Below, piece by piece: positions 45,191-55,770 of a DNA stretch of 64,000 nucleotides; position 1 is the first letter of the stretch, and the number at the start of each line of letters is the position of its first letter. The notes under the pieces were generated by a model that saw only the letters and a list, made by a program, of their open reading frames with translations, was not told the origin of the DNA and did not search any database. The stretch spans positions 4,354,474-4,418,473 of the forward strand of contig CM030936.1 in NCBI GenBank assembly GCA_018136815.1, read 5' to 3'. Source of the DNA: Isochrysis galbana. Its lineage: Eukaryota > Haptophyta > Isochrysidales > Isochrysidaceae. Made by a program: the position numbers and the translations under genes.

Positions 45191-46344
45191 CTACAGCTGC
45201 TTGGCGCCCCACAGTTTGGCCACCGCCGCCTCCTCTGTCTTCCGCCTGCGGCTTCGCACCTGCGCTCGCATCTCCGCCTCCGCTTCTTCTTCAGCCAAGG
45301 CGGCATGGCTCGACTCGTATGTGACGCGGAGCCGCGCCATCTTGCGCGCTCGCATCACCTCCGCGGAATCAGGCGAAGAGGGAGGAAGGGCCACGCCACA
45401 CGGGGGGCTAAGAAGAACCGAAGAAGGGCCGCTGCTGCTTCCTGAACCCCGCTTGGTGTAATCGCGTGCATGGTGCTGTGGTGACTCTAGAGAAACTGGT
45501 GGCCGGGCAATGACAGGCATGCAACGCCATCGTACCTGTGGTTTATGGCGCCATGCCAACGCCCACCGCCGCGACAATCTTCGTATTGCCGGTCGCGATA
45601 TCGCTCATCGCGATATCGCTCATCGTGGTATCGCTCATCGCGATATTGCCCATCACGATACTGCCCGTCGCGATACTGCCCGTAGCGATAGCGCCCATCG
45701 ACATACGACCTGTCACCGTACGGCCCACCGACGCGGTCGTGCGAGCTGTCGTTCCAGCCACAGCACCAGCAGGTCTGCCCCAGCCCACCCCCTGCACTTG
45801 GCCCGTTGTAGTGCACGCCCCCCCCCCCCCCCGATACCGATACCAAAGACAAAGGAATGAAGGGGGTGGTGTAAGGGAGTGAGTAAACTGGGGTATAGGC
45901 GATGTCGTGAGTGAGTACCGTGAGTACGTGGACTGTATAGCTAGCGTGAGTAGCCCGAATCTTCAGATGTTTTATTATACTACTCCCTCTGAAATGGCAC
46001 ACCTGTCTCTCTACGGTAGAGATATGCACCCACTTGCGCTTGCGCTTCTTCGCCTTGTCGATCGTCGACGTGTACTCCATGAGCACATAGTTCTCACCAT
46101 GCAGCGTGCCGTGCCCCAAGGACACGACAATGCCCCCGCCGAGGGAGTCGTGGATGATGGAGTCGCCCACGCCCATCACCTCCTTTACCGTCTCCTCCTC
46201 GGACTCGGACTCGCAGTTGTCGTTGTCCATCTCGCTGCCGTCGTCCGTGTCGCCGTGTGCGCGCCCGCTGCCGCCACAGCATGTGGTTGTGGCACCACGA
46301 TGGCCGTGTGCGACTGTTGCGCTCGTGGCCGCAGGATCATCCAT
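45191..46344 (-). CDS. Hypothetical protein, chromatin-reader-like N-terminus and Tyr/Arg/Asp repeats
   Basis: Exon 1 (46003-46344, 114 codons) starts MDDPAATSATVAHGH. It has an acidic stretch, then GDSIIHDSLGGGIVVSLGHG...YVLMEY, which looks like a small beta-barrel, and a basic KAKKRKRKWVHI. It ends at CAG|GTGTGC. The sequence stays open to 45487, but 45780-46002 is probably intron. The next part encodes WCCGWNDSS and tandem YRDGQYRDGQYRDE repeats from a 15-bp minisatellite. A third segment in another frame (45191-45400) encodes a charged helix (ESSHAALAEEEAEAEMRAQV, then SRRRKTEEAA) that may be the C-terminal exon. The exon joins beyond exon 1 are not settled. Confidence 0.45.
45593..45705. 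repeat. 15-bp minisatellite, CGATATCGCTCATCG units
   Basis: Seven to eight units with single-base changes. On the minus strand they encode YRDERYRDGQY-type repeats. Confidence 0.85.
45820..45980. repeat. Dispersed segment shared with 52300-52440
   Basis: Both contain GACAAAGGAATGAAGGGG, and about 110 bp further on AATCTTCAGATGTTTT. A third partial copy lies at 52500-52600. Here it falls in the probable intron of the 45.2-kb gene. Confidence 0.6.
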
Positions 46345-46569
46345 GTCGCCATGACCATGGATGACCCCGCGGCTCGACTCTGCGCGAGTGCGCCGGCGAG
46401 TGTCTGTGGAAGGTGCAGGCGCGAGTGCTCAGCTCAGGAGGAGGAGGGCAAGGAGGAGGAGGTGTGTGTGTGGAGTGTGGAGAGATGAGGTGGGGTAGGT
46501 AGGGGCGGCACACTCGCCCATCGCGCGTGACACGTGACACACACAAGTGACGGGAATACCAGGGGGGGG

Positions 46570-46735
46570 GCGAGCCCCCCCTCCTAAATATGCAAGATAT
46601 GCAAAGATACCCCCCCCCCAAATATCAAATATGCAGCAAATATGCAAAATATGCAGAGATATGCAAAATCGCCGAAAATGGGCCAAAATATGCAAAACAT
46701 ATCCTGCATATTTCTATCTGGGCCTAGCCTCCGAA
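46570..46735. repeat. ATATGCAAAATATGC-rich segment, MITE-like end
   Basis: AATATGCA and close variants recur about ten times, in partly inverted orientation with CATATCCTGCATATTT at the right, ending CTGGGCCTAG. The 52440-52503 segment also ends CTGGGCCTAG. This resembles subterminal repeats of a non-autonomous DNA transposon. The rest of 46345-47350 contains no supported gene. Confidence 0.55.
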
Positions 46736-47350
46736 AAAAAACACTGTTCCTGGGTTTCACATGTAGGGTTGCTATCTACTATTTTAGAGCAGAACTATTA
46801 CTCTACTCTAGAGTAAGTGCTACTCTAGACTTTAGAATAAAGTACTCTAGAGCTCTACTCTAGACCAACACAGCAGGGGAGAGACGGAGAGAAGGAACAA
46901 GGTGCCGCCAGTTGGCCTGTCCCGCGCGCGCGTCCTCCCCCATTCCTCTTTCCCTCCCTTCTGCCCTTTCTCCTCGCCTTCGCCGTCTCTTCTGCTCATT
47001 TCGGAAACGGACGCGGCGTCCTTTGCCCCTCCGCTCCCCCCCCACCCCCCACCCCTCTCGCTCGCTCTCTTCCTCTCTGCATTCTCTCTCGCTCTTGCCC
47101 CAATTTCCTCTCTCCGCCACGAGCTTGCCTCCGCTCAATCCAGCATAATCCTGCTGCACCACGCTGCTCGACTACTTTTATAACCTATTTCCCTTACTAT
47201 CGTTTTCGTCTTTACCCGCGGGCTTGAGTGCTCTGCCACTGGGCTGAGCAACGCCTCTACTCTTCTTGCAATTCACACCCCTCGCAGATCTGATCTCCTG
47301 CAGCCACCGTTGAGCCCGGCTTGTGTTATTGTTTGACGCCTGCGGTATCC

Positions 47351-47677
47351 ATGGACAGGCCCGTGCCAGAGCTGACTACTTCGTACATAGAAGCCGACAG
47401 GAAGCTCGCTAGTGCGCGAATGGCCGCTCAGCGCTCGATCGGTCTTAGTGAAGGTGTGATGACTCTACTTGAGAGTCAAAGAGAGCGGCTGCTAGCAGCA
47501 AGTAATGGCTTAGATGCCACTGGCCAATCGCTCACTCGCGGGCAAGGACTGATGTCTGGCATCCTGCAGCGAGCGACAAGGAGAAAGTTCACTGTGATCG
47601 CCATTGCGACCGCTCTCGCATTTATCGTGTTGCTGCTACTATACTTCAAGCTTCGGCGAGCGTTTGGGAGTGGCTAG
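47351..47677 (+). CDS. Tail-anchored SNARE (Qb/Vti1-GosR-like)
   Basis: 109 codons from the ATG at 47351 (MDRPVPELTTSY). A coiled-coil SNARE motif (about 20-80: RMAAQRSIGLSEGVMTLLES, then LDATGQSLTRGQGLMSGI) is followed by a single C-terminal membrane anchor (FTVIAIATALAFIVLLLLYF) and a basic end. This is the layout of vesicle-fusion SNAREs, and the motif text is closest to Qb types such as Vti1. No Habc domain precedes it; either the protein is short (Bet1-like length) or an upstream exon was missed in the GC-rich region 46900-47300, where LRHELASAQSS lies in an open frame. Confidence 0.7.
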   Translation: MDRPVPELTTSYIEADRKLASARMAAQRSIGLSEGVMTLLESQRERLLAASNGLDATGQSLTRGQGLMSGILQRATRRKFTVIAIATALAFIVLLLLYFKLRRAFGSG

Positions 47678-47880
47678 TGGGATCATGCCCACGAAATGTG
47701 GTAAAACCACGGTGTCTAACTTGCTGCATATGTTGCCACGATCAACAATTATTAGCCTAGCACGAGTCCTTGCCACGTACATCCATGGGCTTATCCGATG
47801 TGTGGCACACGCCTCGCACTTTGAAACTGCTCCTCCCGCGCTCATCCTCGTGTGATTTGCCGCTAGCCGATGGGGCACAG

Positions 47881-48231
47881 CACGCCAAGTGGTGCAACGT
47901 CCCCAGAAAGTTGTTTGTTCTCCCCCCTACCCCTCCGCGCGGAAAGGTGTCAGATTTGGACCCCTCGAAAACCGCTCATTTCCACCAAAAATCGCGCACT
48001 AATCTGACACCTTTCCGCGTGAGGGGGTAGGGGGGGAACCAAACAACTTTCTGGCGGAGTCAGCTCGCTTGTGCAGCCCTCCCCGCCAAGTGGTGCAGCG
48101 TCCCCAGAAAGTTGTTTGTTCTCCCCCCTACCCCTCCACGCGGAAAGGTGTCAGATTTGGACCCTCGAAAACCGCGCATTTCCGCCAAAAACCGCGCAGT
48201 AATCTGACACATTTCCGCGTGAGGGGGTAGG
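47881..48231. repeat. Two tandem foldback (hairpin) repeats, ~203-bp period
   Basis: Copy 1 has 54-bp arms (left from CCAGAAAGTTGTTTGTTCTC to GGTGTCAGATT; right from AATCTGACACCTTTCCGCG to CAAACAACTTTCTGG) around a ~45-bp loop, almost fully complementary. Copy 2 begins 203 bp later with the same flank (CCAAGTGGTGCA, CGTCCCCAGAAAG), but its right arm is only ~32 bp before the sequence diverges. No gene lies between 47678 and 48665. Confidence 0.9.
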
Positions 48232-48665
48232 GCCCGCTCTCTCAGGGAAGCGGGCTTGCGGTGGCCGCCGCCGGCGTCGCGCTCGCCGTCGCGTCGGTGC
48301 CCCGAGGGCGCCCCAACCAAATCCCACCCAAATTTCGGTCAAAATTTTTATTTCGTTGACGGACCCAAATTTTACAAAAAATTTTGCGAAACTCTGGCCC
48401 GGCCCAAAACAGGAGCACCTCCTTGTTAAACTCCTGAATAATGCGAACAACGGTTACACGGTTACTGCTATAAACCGAACATTAAAAAAAAAGGATAGAT
48501 ACATTTCCCCGCCGTGCTCATCATCATCATCAAGCGCAGGAGGCCAGGCGGCCGCCGCCGGCGCCTAGTCTCCCTCTCCCCGGTCCTCCCCCTCCCCTCT
48601 CTCTCCCTCCGTCCCCATCCCCCCATCCCCATCCCCCCTCACCCACACACCCACACGCGACCCAG

Positions 48666-49163
48666 ATGCTTTACCATCTGACTGGCGCCAGCCTCGGCCG
48701 CGCTGGCTGTGCTGTTCGCGTCGCGGGCGGCCATGTGCTCAAGACAGACCTTCCGGTGCTGCACGGCGGCGACGCGAGCGCTGCACAGCCGATTGAGACT
48801 CTGCTTAGCTCCCTCCTGGGCTGCGAGGTGGCCACGGCGCACTACGTCGCGCGCTATCTCTGGCCCAAGCCACACAACCGCATCGAACGTATCGCATGGG
48901 AAGACGTCACCGCCAAGCGGGATGAGCGTGGTGCTCTGGCGCTGCCGATTGATGCCCCGCCTCCCGTCTCGCCGATAATCACACATGTCTCGGGGACGGC
49001 GCTCGTCAAAGTGGCCAAGGGATCCCCGGTCTCCGAGGCGGATGTGCGTAAGCTGGGTGAGCTTGTGGAGCAACGTTGTCCTGTGGCCGCCATGTTTGTG
49101 GCGGCCGGATGCGAGATGAAGATAGACTGGCGATTAGAAGCTGCTGACCGGCACTCCGAATGA
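48666..49163 (+). CDS. OsmC-like redox protein
   Basis: 165 residues, intronless, with the family's usual length for the core domain. GGHVLKTDLPVLHGGDASAA is followed by QPIETLLSSLLGCEVATAHYVA, the OsmC helix with the first reactive Cys. The second Cys is in VEQRCPVAAMF. Both peroxidatic/resolving cysteines are therefore present, and reduction of organic hydroperoxides is plausible. It lacks an obvious targeting peptide. OsmC proteins are mainly bacterial but also occur in many algae. Confidence 0.85.
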   Translation: MLYHLTGASLGRAGCAVRVAGGHVLKTDLPVLHGGDASAAQPIETLLSSLLGCEVATAHYVARYLWPKPHNRIERIAWEDVTAKRDERGALALPIDAPPPVSPIITHVSGTALVKVAKGSPVSEADVRKLGELVEQRCPVAAMFVAAGCEMKIDWRLEAADRHSE

Positions 49164-49837
49164 TCCCAGGCGGGCCTGCGCAGCTGGCTTGAGCCACCGC
49201 TTTGCGAGACTCTCGCTTTACTCACTCTACTCCCTCAAACATGCCGAACACTGTTACCTTTCGAGTGCGGATGTACATTGCCAGACATGCATTTAGCTCT
49301 GCCAGAAAAATTATGCACTGTCATCCTTCATTGCGGAGTTGAGCATGGAAGATTGAGAGGGGATCGTGTGGCTCTTGGTCGTGATGGAGATTAGTGCGAG
49401 CAACACATTAGGTAGTCAGGAGGCAGCTTCGGTCTTGGACGAGGCTCCAAGCCACTATGTGTGTCGGGTGTGCATCGTCCATCCATCGGCCTTTGGCGTT
49501 AGATGGAATCAGGCAAAAGCTTGCGAGCATCAACAAACGGTGCTTGCTTGCAGTATAGCCGTGCTTGAAGGGGCTTTTCGTGGTCCTTGACTTTTTGGCT
49601 CACATGCCTGTGCTGCAACCTTCCCTGCCCTAGTGACTGCGTTGTGCCGGCATATCGTATATCGTACGTGTGATGCGTGTGTTGAGTAGTGTGGGGCCGG
49701 GAAGTAGCGTTCCGTCGAATATCGGACATAATATTAAAACCACTGAGTATTAGTGCCGCTACTGCCACTAGCCATGCACCAACACGACAAGCCACGACAC
49801 ACGACACACATGACACATGACCGCATTATAAATCTAA
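49164..49837. other. Intergenic, nothing recognised
   Basis: No coding signal or notable repeat. Confidence 0.45.
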
Positions 49838-50285
49838 AAAAAAATCTTCTAAAAATCTCCGCGATTTGTGCGGCTTGAGGCAGTGTGCTCGTGGACCTCC
49901 CTACTACCCATCCTTAACCCCTAACAGCCCCCTTCCCCTTCCCCAGTTCCCTCTTTAGCGGAGAAGCTGGTTCCGGGGAGGCCGCGCGCGCTGCTTCGGC
50001 CGGGAGCTGGAGAGAAGGGGGCGGCACACTATGGCTTCTCCTTTTGCTCTGGCCCGGCTTGCATCTCGTATCATCCTCTGTTATAGCTCGTAGGGTCTCT
50101 CTTGCTGTCCGTTGGGATCTCCATTTAAAAAGGTTTAGCTACCTTGGGTGATGTTCCGCATATCAAGACCTCCCGCCGCCTGTAGGAGGTCCTCCGATAT
50201 TTCTAGGTTGAAGTCTTTGTCCACCGCGTAAAGAGGGCTTATCATTTTCTTTAATATGTTTGTTGCTCGGGGCGTGTAGCCGCCG
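49838..50285 (-). mobile_element. LINE 3' end, inverted copy
   Basis: Read on the minus strand it encodes HAPSNKHIKKMISPLYAVDK, continues FNLEISEDLLQAAGGLDMRN, and then has the same non-coding tail as the plus-strand LINE at 16900-17207, including CCGGCCGAAGCAGCGCGCGC and a final GAAGATTTTTTTT. It is 5'-truncated to about 450 bp, typical of LINE insertion. Confidence 0.85.
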
Positions 50286-50287
50286 AA

Positions 50288-50575
50288 GTGTCTATGCTCA
50301 GGTGTGACTCCCGGTGGGGAGGAGGGCCAAAGCGCCGCGCTAGCCGCCGGTGCTGCTCGCGACGGAGTGGCTCAGAGCCCTCTGGCTCCGCTCGACTCGA
50401 CACTGTGGGGAGAGGAATGGGTCAGCAGGGCTGTGTGCTCCTGACAAGCCATCAGGCGTGCCAGGAGAGCAGGAGAGTGGGTGGTCCCTCCCCCATGGCA
50501 GGGGAGGAGCGGAGAGGCGAGAGGGGGGCTCGTGCCCCCCCACGGGCGAACTAAGTATAAGCTTAGTTGAGAAGT
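50288..50575 (+). repeat. GC-palindromic element, third family member
   Basis: Contains GGAGAGGCGAGAGGGGGGCTC, then GTGCCCCCCCACGGGCG, and ends in an AT-rich palindrome AACTAAGTATAAGCTTAGTT. The layout matches the element ends at 12294 and 20322, but the sequence is more diverged. It abuts the LINE end. Confidence 0.45.
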
Positions 50576-50686
50576 ACTATTCAAAGACTGAGTGACTGTG
50601 CAATGTGTGTAACCACACTGTTGTAACGCGTGTAAAGTAAGAAAAAGCTAAAAGCACACGCACAGAAGCCCGAGGGCTTTACTTGT

Positions 50687-51487
50687 GGGGCGTCTGTAGT
50701 GTAGTGGTGTTTTGTGTCCGCTTAGCGTTTTCGCACATAACGTTAAGCTGTGCCCGCCTTGCTCCTCGCCTCCTCGCTCTTCCCGGTCCTCCCACCAAGT
50801 TCCACTCCTGGACATTCCTCTGTGAATATCCTGCTTTCCTTCAATGTGGTAGTTTGCCATTCATGCATATCCTGTACATTCAGTTGGTTTGATTTACAAA
50901 GGTTAATTGCTAATTTCACGTATCTTTCTTTTTGTGCTTTCTCAATCCTTTGTCTCCTGTGCCAGGCCAAGGTAGTGAGCATAATCGGCAGCATCATCTT
51001 TCTTGGCAGCGAAGGTGGCACGCAGGTAGCGTAAGGCGCCCACGCCATCGTTTGCATGGCCATGAAAGACCGACACACGCCTCCGAAGTTGCCGGCGCAC
51101 ATATCCTAGCCGTAATATCTTTTAGCAACGATTTGTGTTGGTTGAGTTTTGGAACTGATTTGAGAAACGTATCATCATCCGAATGTTGCAACACGTGTCT
51201 AGCTTCAGATTCTTTACGTTGTGTCGTTTTATTTTTCGAACGTCTGGCGTCTGGAAATAGCTGCATTCAGAACCCTCATGAGTGTGGTGGAGGGGAGACC
51301 CCCCGCTAGACAAAATGGGAGTGGAGCAACTAACACGAGCAATGCAGAAGACGGACGGAAAACGTAGACGCCTAACGGGACCCGAGAATTGGAAGCAGCG
51401 ACTACCGACACCTGACAACACGTGGGGATAATTGACCAACAACAGGTCTGCCCGGAACACGCGCTTTGAACCAGGCTCGCGGTAGCG
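50687..51487 (+). repeat. Tandem duplication, unit 1
   Basis: Begins GGGGCGTCTGTAGTGTAGTG and ends GGCTCGCGGTAGCG. Nearly identical to 51494-52287: one base change near 50794 (CCAAGTT/CCGAGTT) and a 7-bp difference near 51245. It contains a 119-codon minus-strand frame (MCAGNFGGVCRSFMAMQTMA) present identically in both units, with no recognised domain. Confidence 0.95.
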
Positions 51488-51493
51488 GAGGAA

Positions 51494-52287
51494 GGGGCGT
51501 CTGTAGTGTAGTGGTGTTTTGTGTCCGCTTAGCGTTTTCGCACATAACGTTAAGCTGTGCCCGCCTTGCTCCTCGCCTCCTCGCTCTTCCCGGTCCTCCC
51601 ACCGAGTTCCACTCCTGGACATTCCTCTGTGAATATCCTGCTTTCCTTCAATGTGGTAGTTTGCCATTCATGCATATCCTGTACATTCAGTTGGTTTGAT
51701 TTACAAAGGTTAATTGCTAATTTCACGTATCTTTCTTTTTGTGCTTTCTCAATCCTTTGTCTCCTGTGCCAGGCCAAGGTAGTGAGCATAATCGGCAGCA
51801 TCATCTTTCTTGGCAGCGAAGGTGGCACGCAGGTAGCGTAAGGCGCCCACGCCATCGTTTGCATGGCCATGAAAGACCGACACACGCCTCCGAAGTTGCC
51901 GGCGCACATATCCTAGCCGTAATATCTTTTAGCAACGATTTGTGTTGGTTGAGTTTTGGAACTGATTTGAGAAACGTATCATCATCCGAATGTTGCAACA
52001 CGTGTCTAGCTTCAGATTCTTTACGTTGTGTCGTTTTATTTTTCGAACGTCTGGAAATAGCTGCATTCAGAACCCTCATGAGTGTGGTGGAGGGGAGACC
52101 CCCCGCTAGACAAAATGGGAGTGGAGCAACTAACACGAGCAATGCAGAAGACGGACGGAAAACGTAGACGCCTAACGGGACCCGAGAATTGGAAGCAGCG
52201 ACTACCGACACCTGACAACACGTGGGGATAATTGACCAACAACAGGTCTGCCCGGAACACGCGCTTTGAACCAGGCTCGCGGTAGCG
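51494..52287 (+). repeat. Tandem duplication, unit 2
   Basis: Direct copy of 50687-51487, offset 807 bp at its start and 800 bp at its end. The near-identity implies a very recent event, or an assembly artefact. Confidence 0.95.
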
Positions 52288-52620
52288 TACCCGAGCCGAA
52301 CCCCGGATACCGAAGACAAAGGAATGAAGGGGGGAAGGGGAGGAGGTGGAGGAAAGGGAAGTTAAGGGCGGTGGCAGCAGGGATGGGGAAGTACCCTAGT
52401 CTAGTAGGTGTGTAGCCCAGAATCTTCAGATGTTTTTTTTCTATTTTGGCAGATCTGCCCAAATATCCAAAAAGATATCCGGGATATCCTGGCCTGGGCC
52501 TAGAGGTGGAGGGAGGGAAGATAAGGGCGTTGTCAGCGTAGAACATGGGGTACCTTGGGATAGTAGGTGTGTAGTCCAGAATCTTCAGATTTTTATCCCA
52601 CACACGGCTCCTTGCCGCCA
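52288..52620. repeat. Two partial copies of a dispersed module
   Basis: GTGTGTAGCCCAGAATCTTC (52409) and GTGTGTAGTCCAGAATCTTC (52568) close two similar purine-rich segments (GGTGGAGGNAGGGAAGNTAA); the middle (52440-52503) has ATATCC repeats. Related to 45820-45980. No supported gene in 52288-52896. Confidence 0.6.
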
Positions 52621-52896
52621 CACACACACATCTCACACCCTCGACTTGCGTTATTCTGCACATTAAGAAATGACATCGGCGGCACTCTAGCGGATTCTGC
52701 AGCGGCGTTGACTCGTAGCCCGCTTCGGGCCTATGCGTGTGTGCTCGGGAGAGTGTGGTCACAGGGCGCAAGAGCCGTACCCTGACTCGGCACGACTTCA
52801 CCCTTGCGACCGAATCAATCCGCTCGTACACATGCGTGGATGTAATCACGGTCATGCGTACAAGGCCCCACCCAAGATCAACGTCGGCCGCGCACG

Positions 52897-54126
52897 TCAT
52901 CCTGCGCGGACTGCCTCCAACAGTTCGACCTTGGTACGGATGGCATCTATGTATGTGGTCATTAGCGTCGCCTTAGAGCGGTACGTCTCCTCAAAGTCCA
53001 TCTCAACATCGGACGCGTCGAGCTCCTCTTCTAGCTGCCGTGCCTGCCGATTGAGGGCCGTAGCGCGCGTCGAGAGCTCCTTCACCTCTTGCTCGTTAAA
53101 TGTGGCCGGTGCCGACGATGATCCGCCGCCGTGCATTGTGAGCCGGCCACTTTTGCCCCGGTCCGACCCCCCGCGCCTCGTAGGCGATGCCATCGCGCCA
53201 AATCGCGAGGGCTCGCGCCGCACGGGGCGGCGCGGCTTGGAGTTGGTGGGCACGAGCTCCGAAACGAGCCGCGAGTACTTGACGGCCGCTTGCCGCCGTC
53301 TCAGCGCGTCTTCGCGAGCTTGGTTTACCTTGTTCCGCTGGGAGAGGTGCTGCTCGCGCACGCGGTTCATCGCGTTACCGTGATAGTACTGCGAGTTGAC
53401 TGGGGGTAGGTTGATCTTCTCCCGTGGATTGATGCGTGTGGGTCTGCTACTGCCGAAGTCGTCGTACTGCTGCTGCCGCTTTGCCTCGCGCGCCTCACGT
53501 TCAAGCGCAATGAAGTCGATTTGCTTGAAGTGCTCTTGGTGTTGGCGCAACTTTTGCCGGCGCAGATTCTCCTCTTGCTGCTTAATCCGCTCCATCTCCA
53601 TCTCCCTCCGCTTATACAGCGGCACACCCGTCCGCACCGGGCTGCGGTTGGCGTGCTTGAGCTCCTCGCGCGCCCTTGCGCGCTCCTCTCGCTCTTGCCG
53701 CTGCCGCTCGAAACGTTCCTGTGCCTTTTGCTTGGCCTCGGCCTCGCGCGCCGTCTGAATTACGCTCATCTTCTCACGTTCGCGCGCCATTTCCGCGTTC
53801 AGCCGCTCTGCCTCCCGCTGCTGCGCCAGCATCTTCTTCCGCTTACGCTCCTCCGCTTCCTTCTTATACTGTTTTAGCCGTGCCTTTGCGGCGTCGTGGT
53901 CGAAACGCTCGGGCGTGAGGCCACTCAGGTCGTAGTCGATCCCGCCCTGCTCAGCAGGGATCTCTTCGGCATGCAGTGAAGCCTCTAAGATCCCCGGCGT
54001 CGCCGTTATGAAGGCAGAGGAGGGAGAGGGAGTGTAAGGCTCGTCATCGATCTGCATGCCCACTAGACCGAGGTAAGGGGCGGAGGCGGAGAGAGAAGCT
54101 GATTCCTCGCCCTCGGCCTCATCCAT
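52897..54126 (-). CDS. Coiled-coil protein, function unknown
   Basis: Single exon, 409 residues from MDEAEGEESASLSASAPYLG. An acidic N-terminus (about 1-70) leads into a long charged coiled coil (about 85-215: RLKQYKKEAEERKRKKMLAQ and on), a linker with KINLPPVNSQYYHGN, a second helix (RNKVNQAREDALRRRQAAVK) with YSRLVSELVP, a basic Arg/Ser/Gly patch, and a last coiled coil (ELSTRATALNRQARQLEEEL). Text of this kind (Tyr-x-x-Leu-Val-x-Glu after an Arg-rich helix) is common in cilium- or centriole-associated proteins, but no family is assigned. The ATG is followed upstream by a CT tract on the coding strand. Confidence 0.7.
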   Translation of the reverse strand: MDEAEGEESASLSASAPYLGLVGMQIDDEPYTPSPSSAFITATPGILEASLHAEEIPAEQGGIDYDLSGLTPERFDHDAAKARLKQYKKEAEERKRKKMLAQQREAERLNAEMAREREKMSVIQTAREAEAKQKAQERFERQRQEREERARAREELKHANRSPVRTGVPLYKRREMEMERIKQQEENLRRQKLRQHQEHFKQIDFIALEREAREAKRQQQYDDFGSSRPTRINPREKINLPPVNSQYYHGNAMNRVREQHLSQRNKVNQAREDALRRRQAAVKYSRLVSELVPTNSKPRRPVRREPSRFGAMASPTRRGGSDRGKSGRLTMHGGGSSSAPATFNEQEVKELSTRATALNRQARQLEEELDASDVEMDFEETYRSKATLMTTYIDAIRTKVELLEAVRAG

Positions 54127-54235
54127 TGGGTCCCGATTGAAACTTGTGGTGATGTAAGCGCACGCCTAACCCTTCCTGAGGAGGGTGAAAGAGAGGGAGA
54201 AAAGGAGAGAGAGGAGAGAGAGGATGGAGAGAAAA

Positions 54236-54318
54236 GACGAGAGAGCAAGAGAGGGAGGGAAGGAGGGAGGGAGGGAGGGAGGGAGGGAGGGAGGGAGGGA
54301 GGGAGGGAGGGAGGGAGG

Positions 54319-54378
<60 letters not shown>
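54236..54378. repeat. (GGGA)n then (GA)n microsatellite
   Basis: About 20 GGGA units followed by about 27 GA units, starting 110 bp upstream of the coiled-coil gene's ATG; the coding strand carries the pyrimidines. Confidence 0.95.
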
Positions 54379-54379
<1 letters not shown>

Positions 54380-54979
54380 CGAGCGCGGCCCCCCGACCGC
54401 CAACGGTGGGGGTTACACTCTCTTCTCTCCTCTCTCTCCCTCTCTCTCCCTCTCTCTCCGCACATTCATTTCCTTTCCTCCTCTCCGCCCCCTCCTACTA
54501 AAGATTTCGATGCTCAATCCTTTCTTTGAAGAAGTCTCTTTAGAGACGGGTCCCCCTCCCCTCTCTTATCTCTCGCCTCCTGTTCCCAAAGATATCTGTC
54601 CCTGCTCTTCCTCAAGATTCCTAACGGCATCTCTAGGATTTACTTTATAAGTCCGCCCGTTCCCTCGTCTCCTCCCCCTTCCCCCCTCTCCTCTTCTCCC
54701 CCTTTGTACACCTATTTTTGTGCAGGGGACTAAAATAGACCATGCACGAATGCACTGAGGCAAAACAAAACGATGCATGGAACACGGAACGAACGGCGAA
54801 GGGCGAACGGCGGCGGCACCTTCCTCTATCTCCCCCCCCCCCCCCCACAGCCATTGTATGCGCAGGGAACAATGTGACGGAGTCCACTTGTGACTTTTGA
54901 GCACGGCTTGCGGGGTGCCCTCCCTCGAGCACACACCCAAATAGATCCGTAATGGGGAATCCTCCGGCCAGTAAGGATG

Positions 54980-55330
54980 TGAACTAGGTACTAGGTAGCC
55001 CGGTACCAATATACCAAGATACCACCCCCCCAAAAGGCCTACCACTATCTACCTAGGTAGAGCTCAGCCACTACCACTATCTACCTAGGTAGCAAATATG
55101 GCTACCAAGGCTGCTACCAGCTACCAACCTACCAAGGGCTACCAAGGTTAAGGCCTGTAACCACTTGAATTTGGGACTAACCGGATATTGTGGGTAGTTC
55201 ACCGACCCCTATCTAGTTAGATAGTGATAGTGACCGACCCCTATCTAGTTAGATAGTGATAGTTGCAAATGGCAAATGGCCCCCTGGGTAGCTGGGTATC
55301 CTAGGTATCCCGATACCCATATATATACTA
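54980..55330. repeat. TACC-rich and duplicated CTATCTAGTTAGATAG segment
   Basis: Many CTACC/GCTACCAA words (54985-55150). ACTATCTACCTAGGTAG occurs twice, and ACCGACCCCTATCTAGTTAG occurs twice 31 bp apart (55200, 55231). The pattern suggests the ends of a non-autonomous DNA element. 54400-54980 holds nothing recognised. Confidence 0.6.
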
Positions 55331-55369
55331 CTATACTATTAACTACTACTAATATATATGTTACCCCCC

Positions 55370-55770
<401 letters not shown>

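Noticed and set aside
47881-48231. CRISPR-like array
   Set aside because: Only two units with inverted arms and no regular spacers; a foldback repeat explains it.
51550-51909. 119-codon minus-strand frame as a gene (also at 50743)
   Set aside because: Identical in both units only because of the recent duplication; no domain, start context or codon bias to support it as coding.
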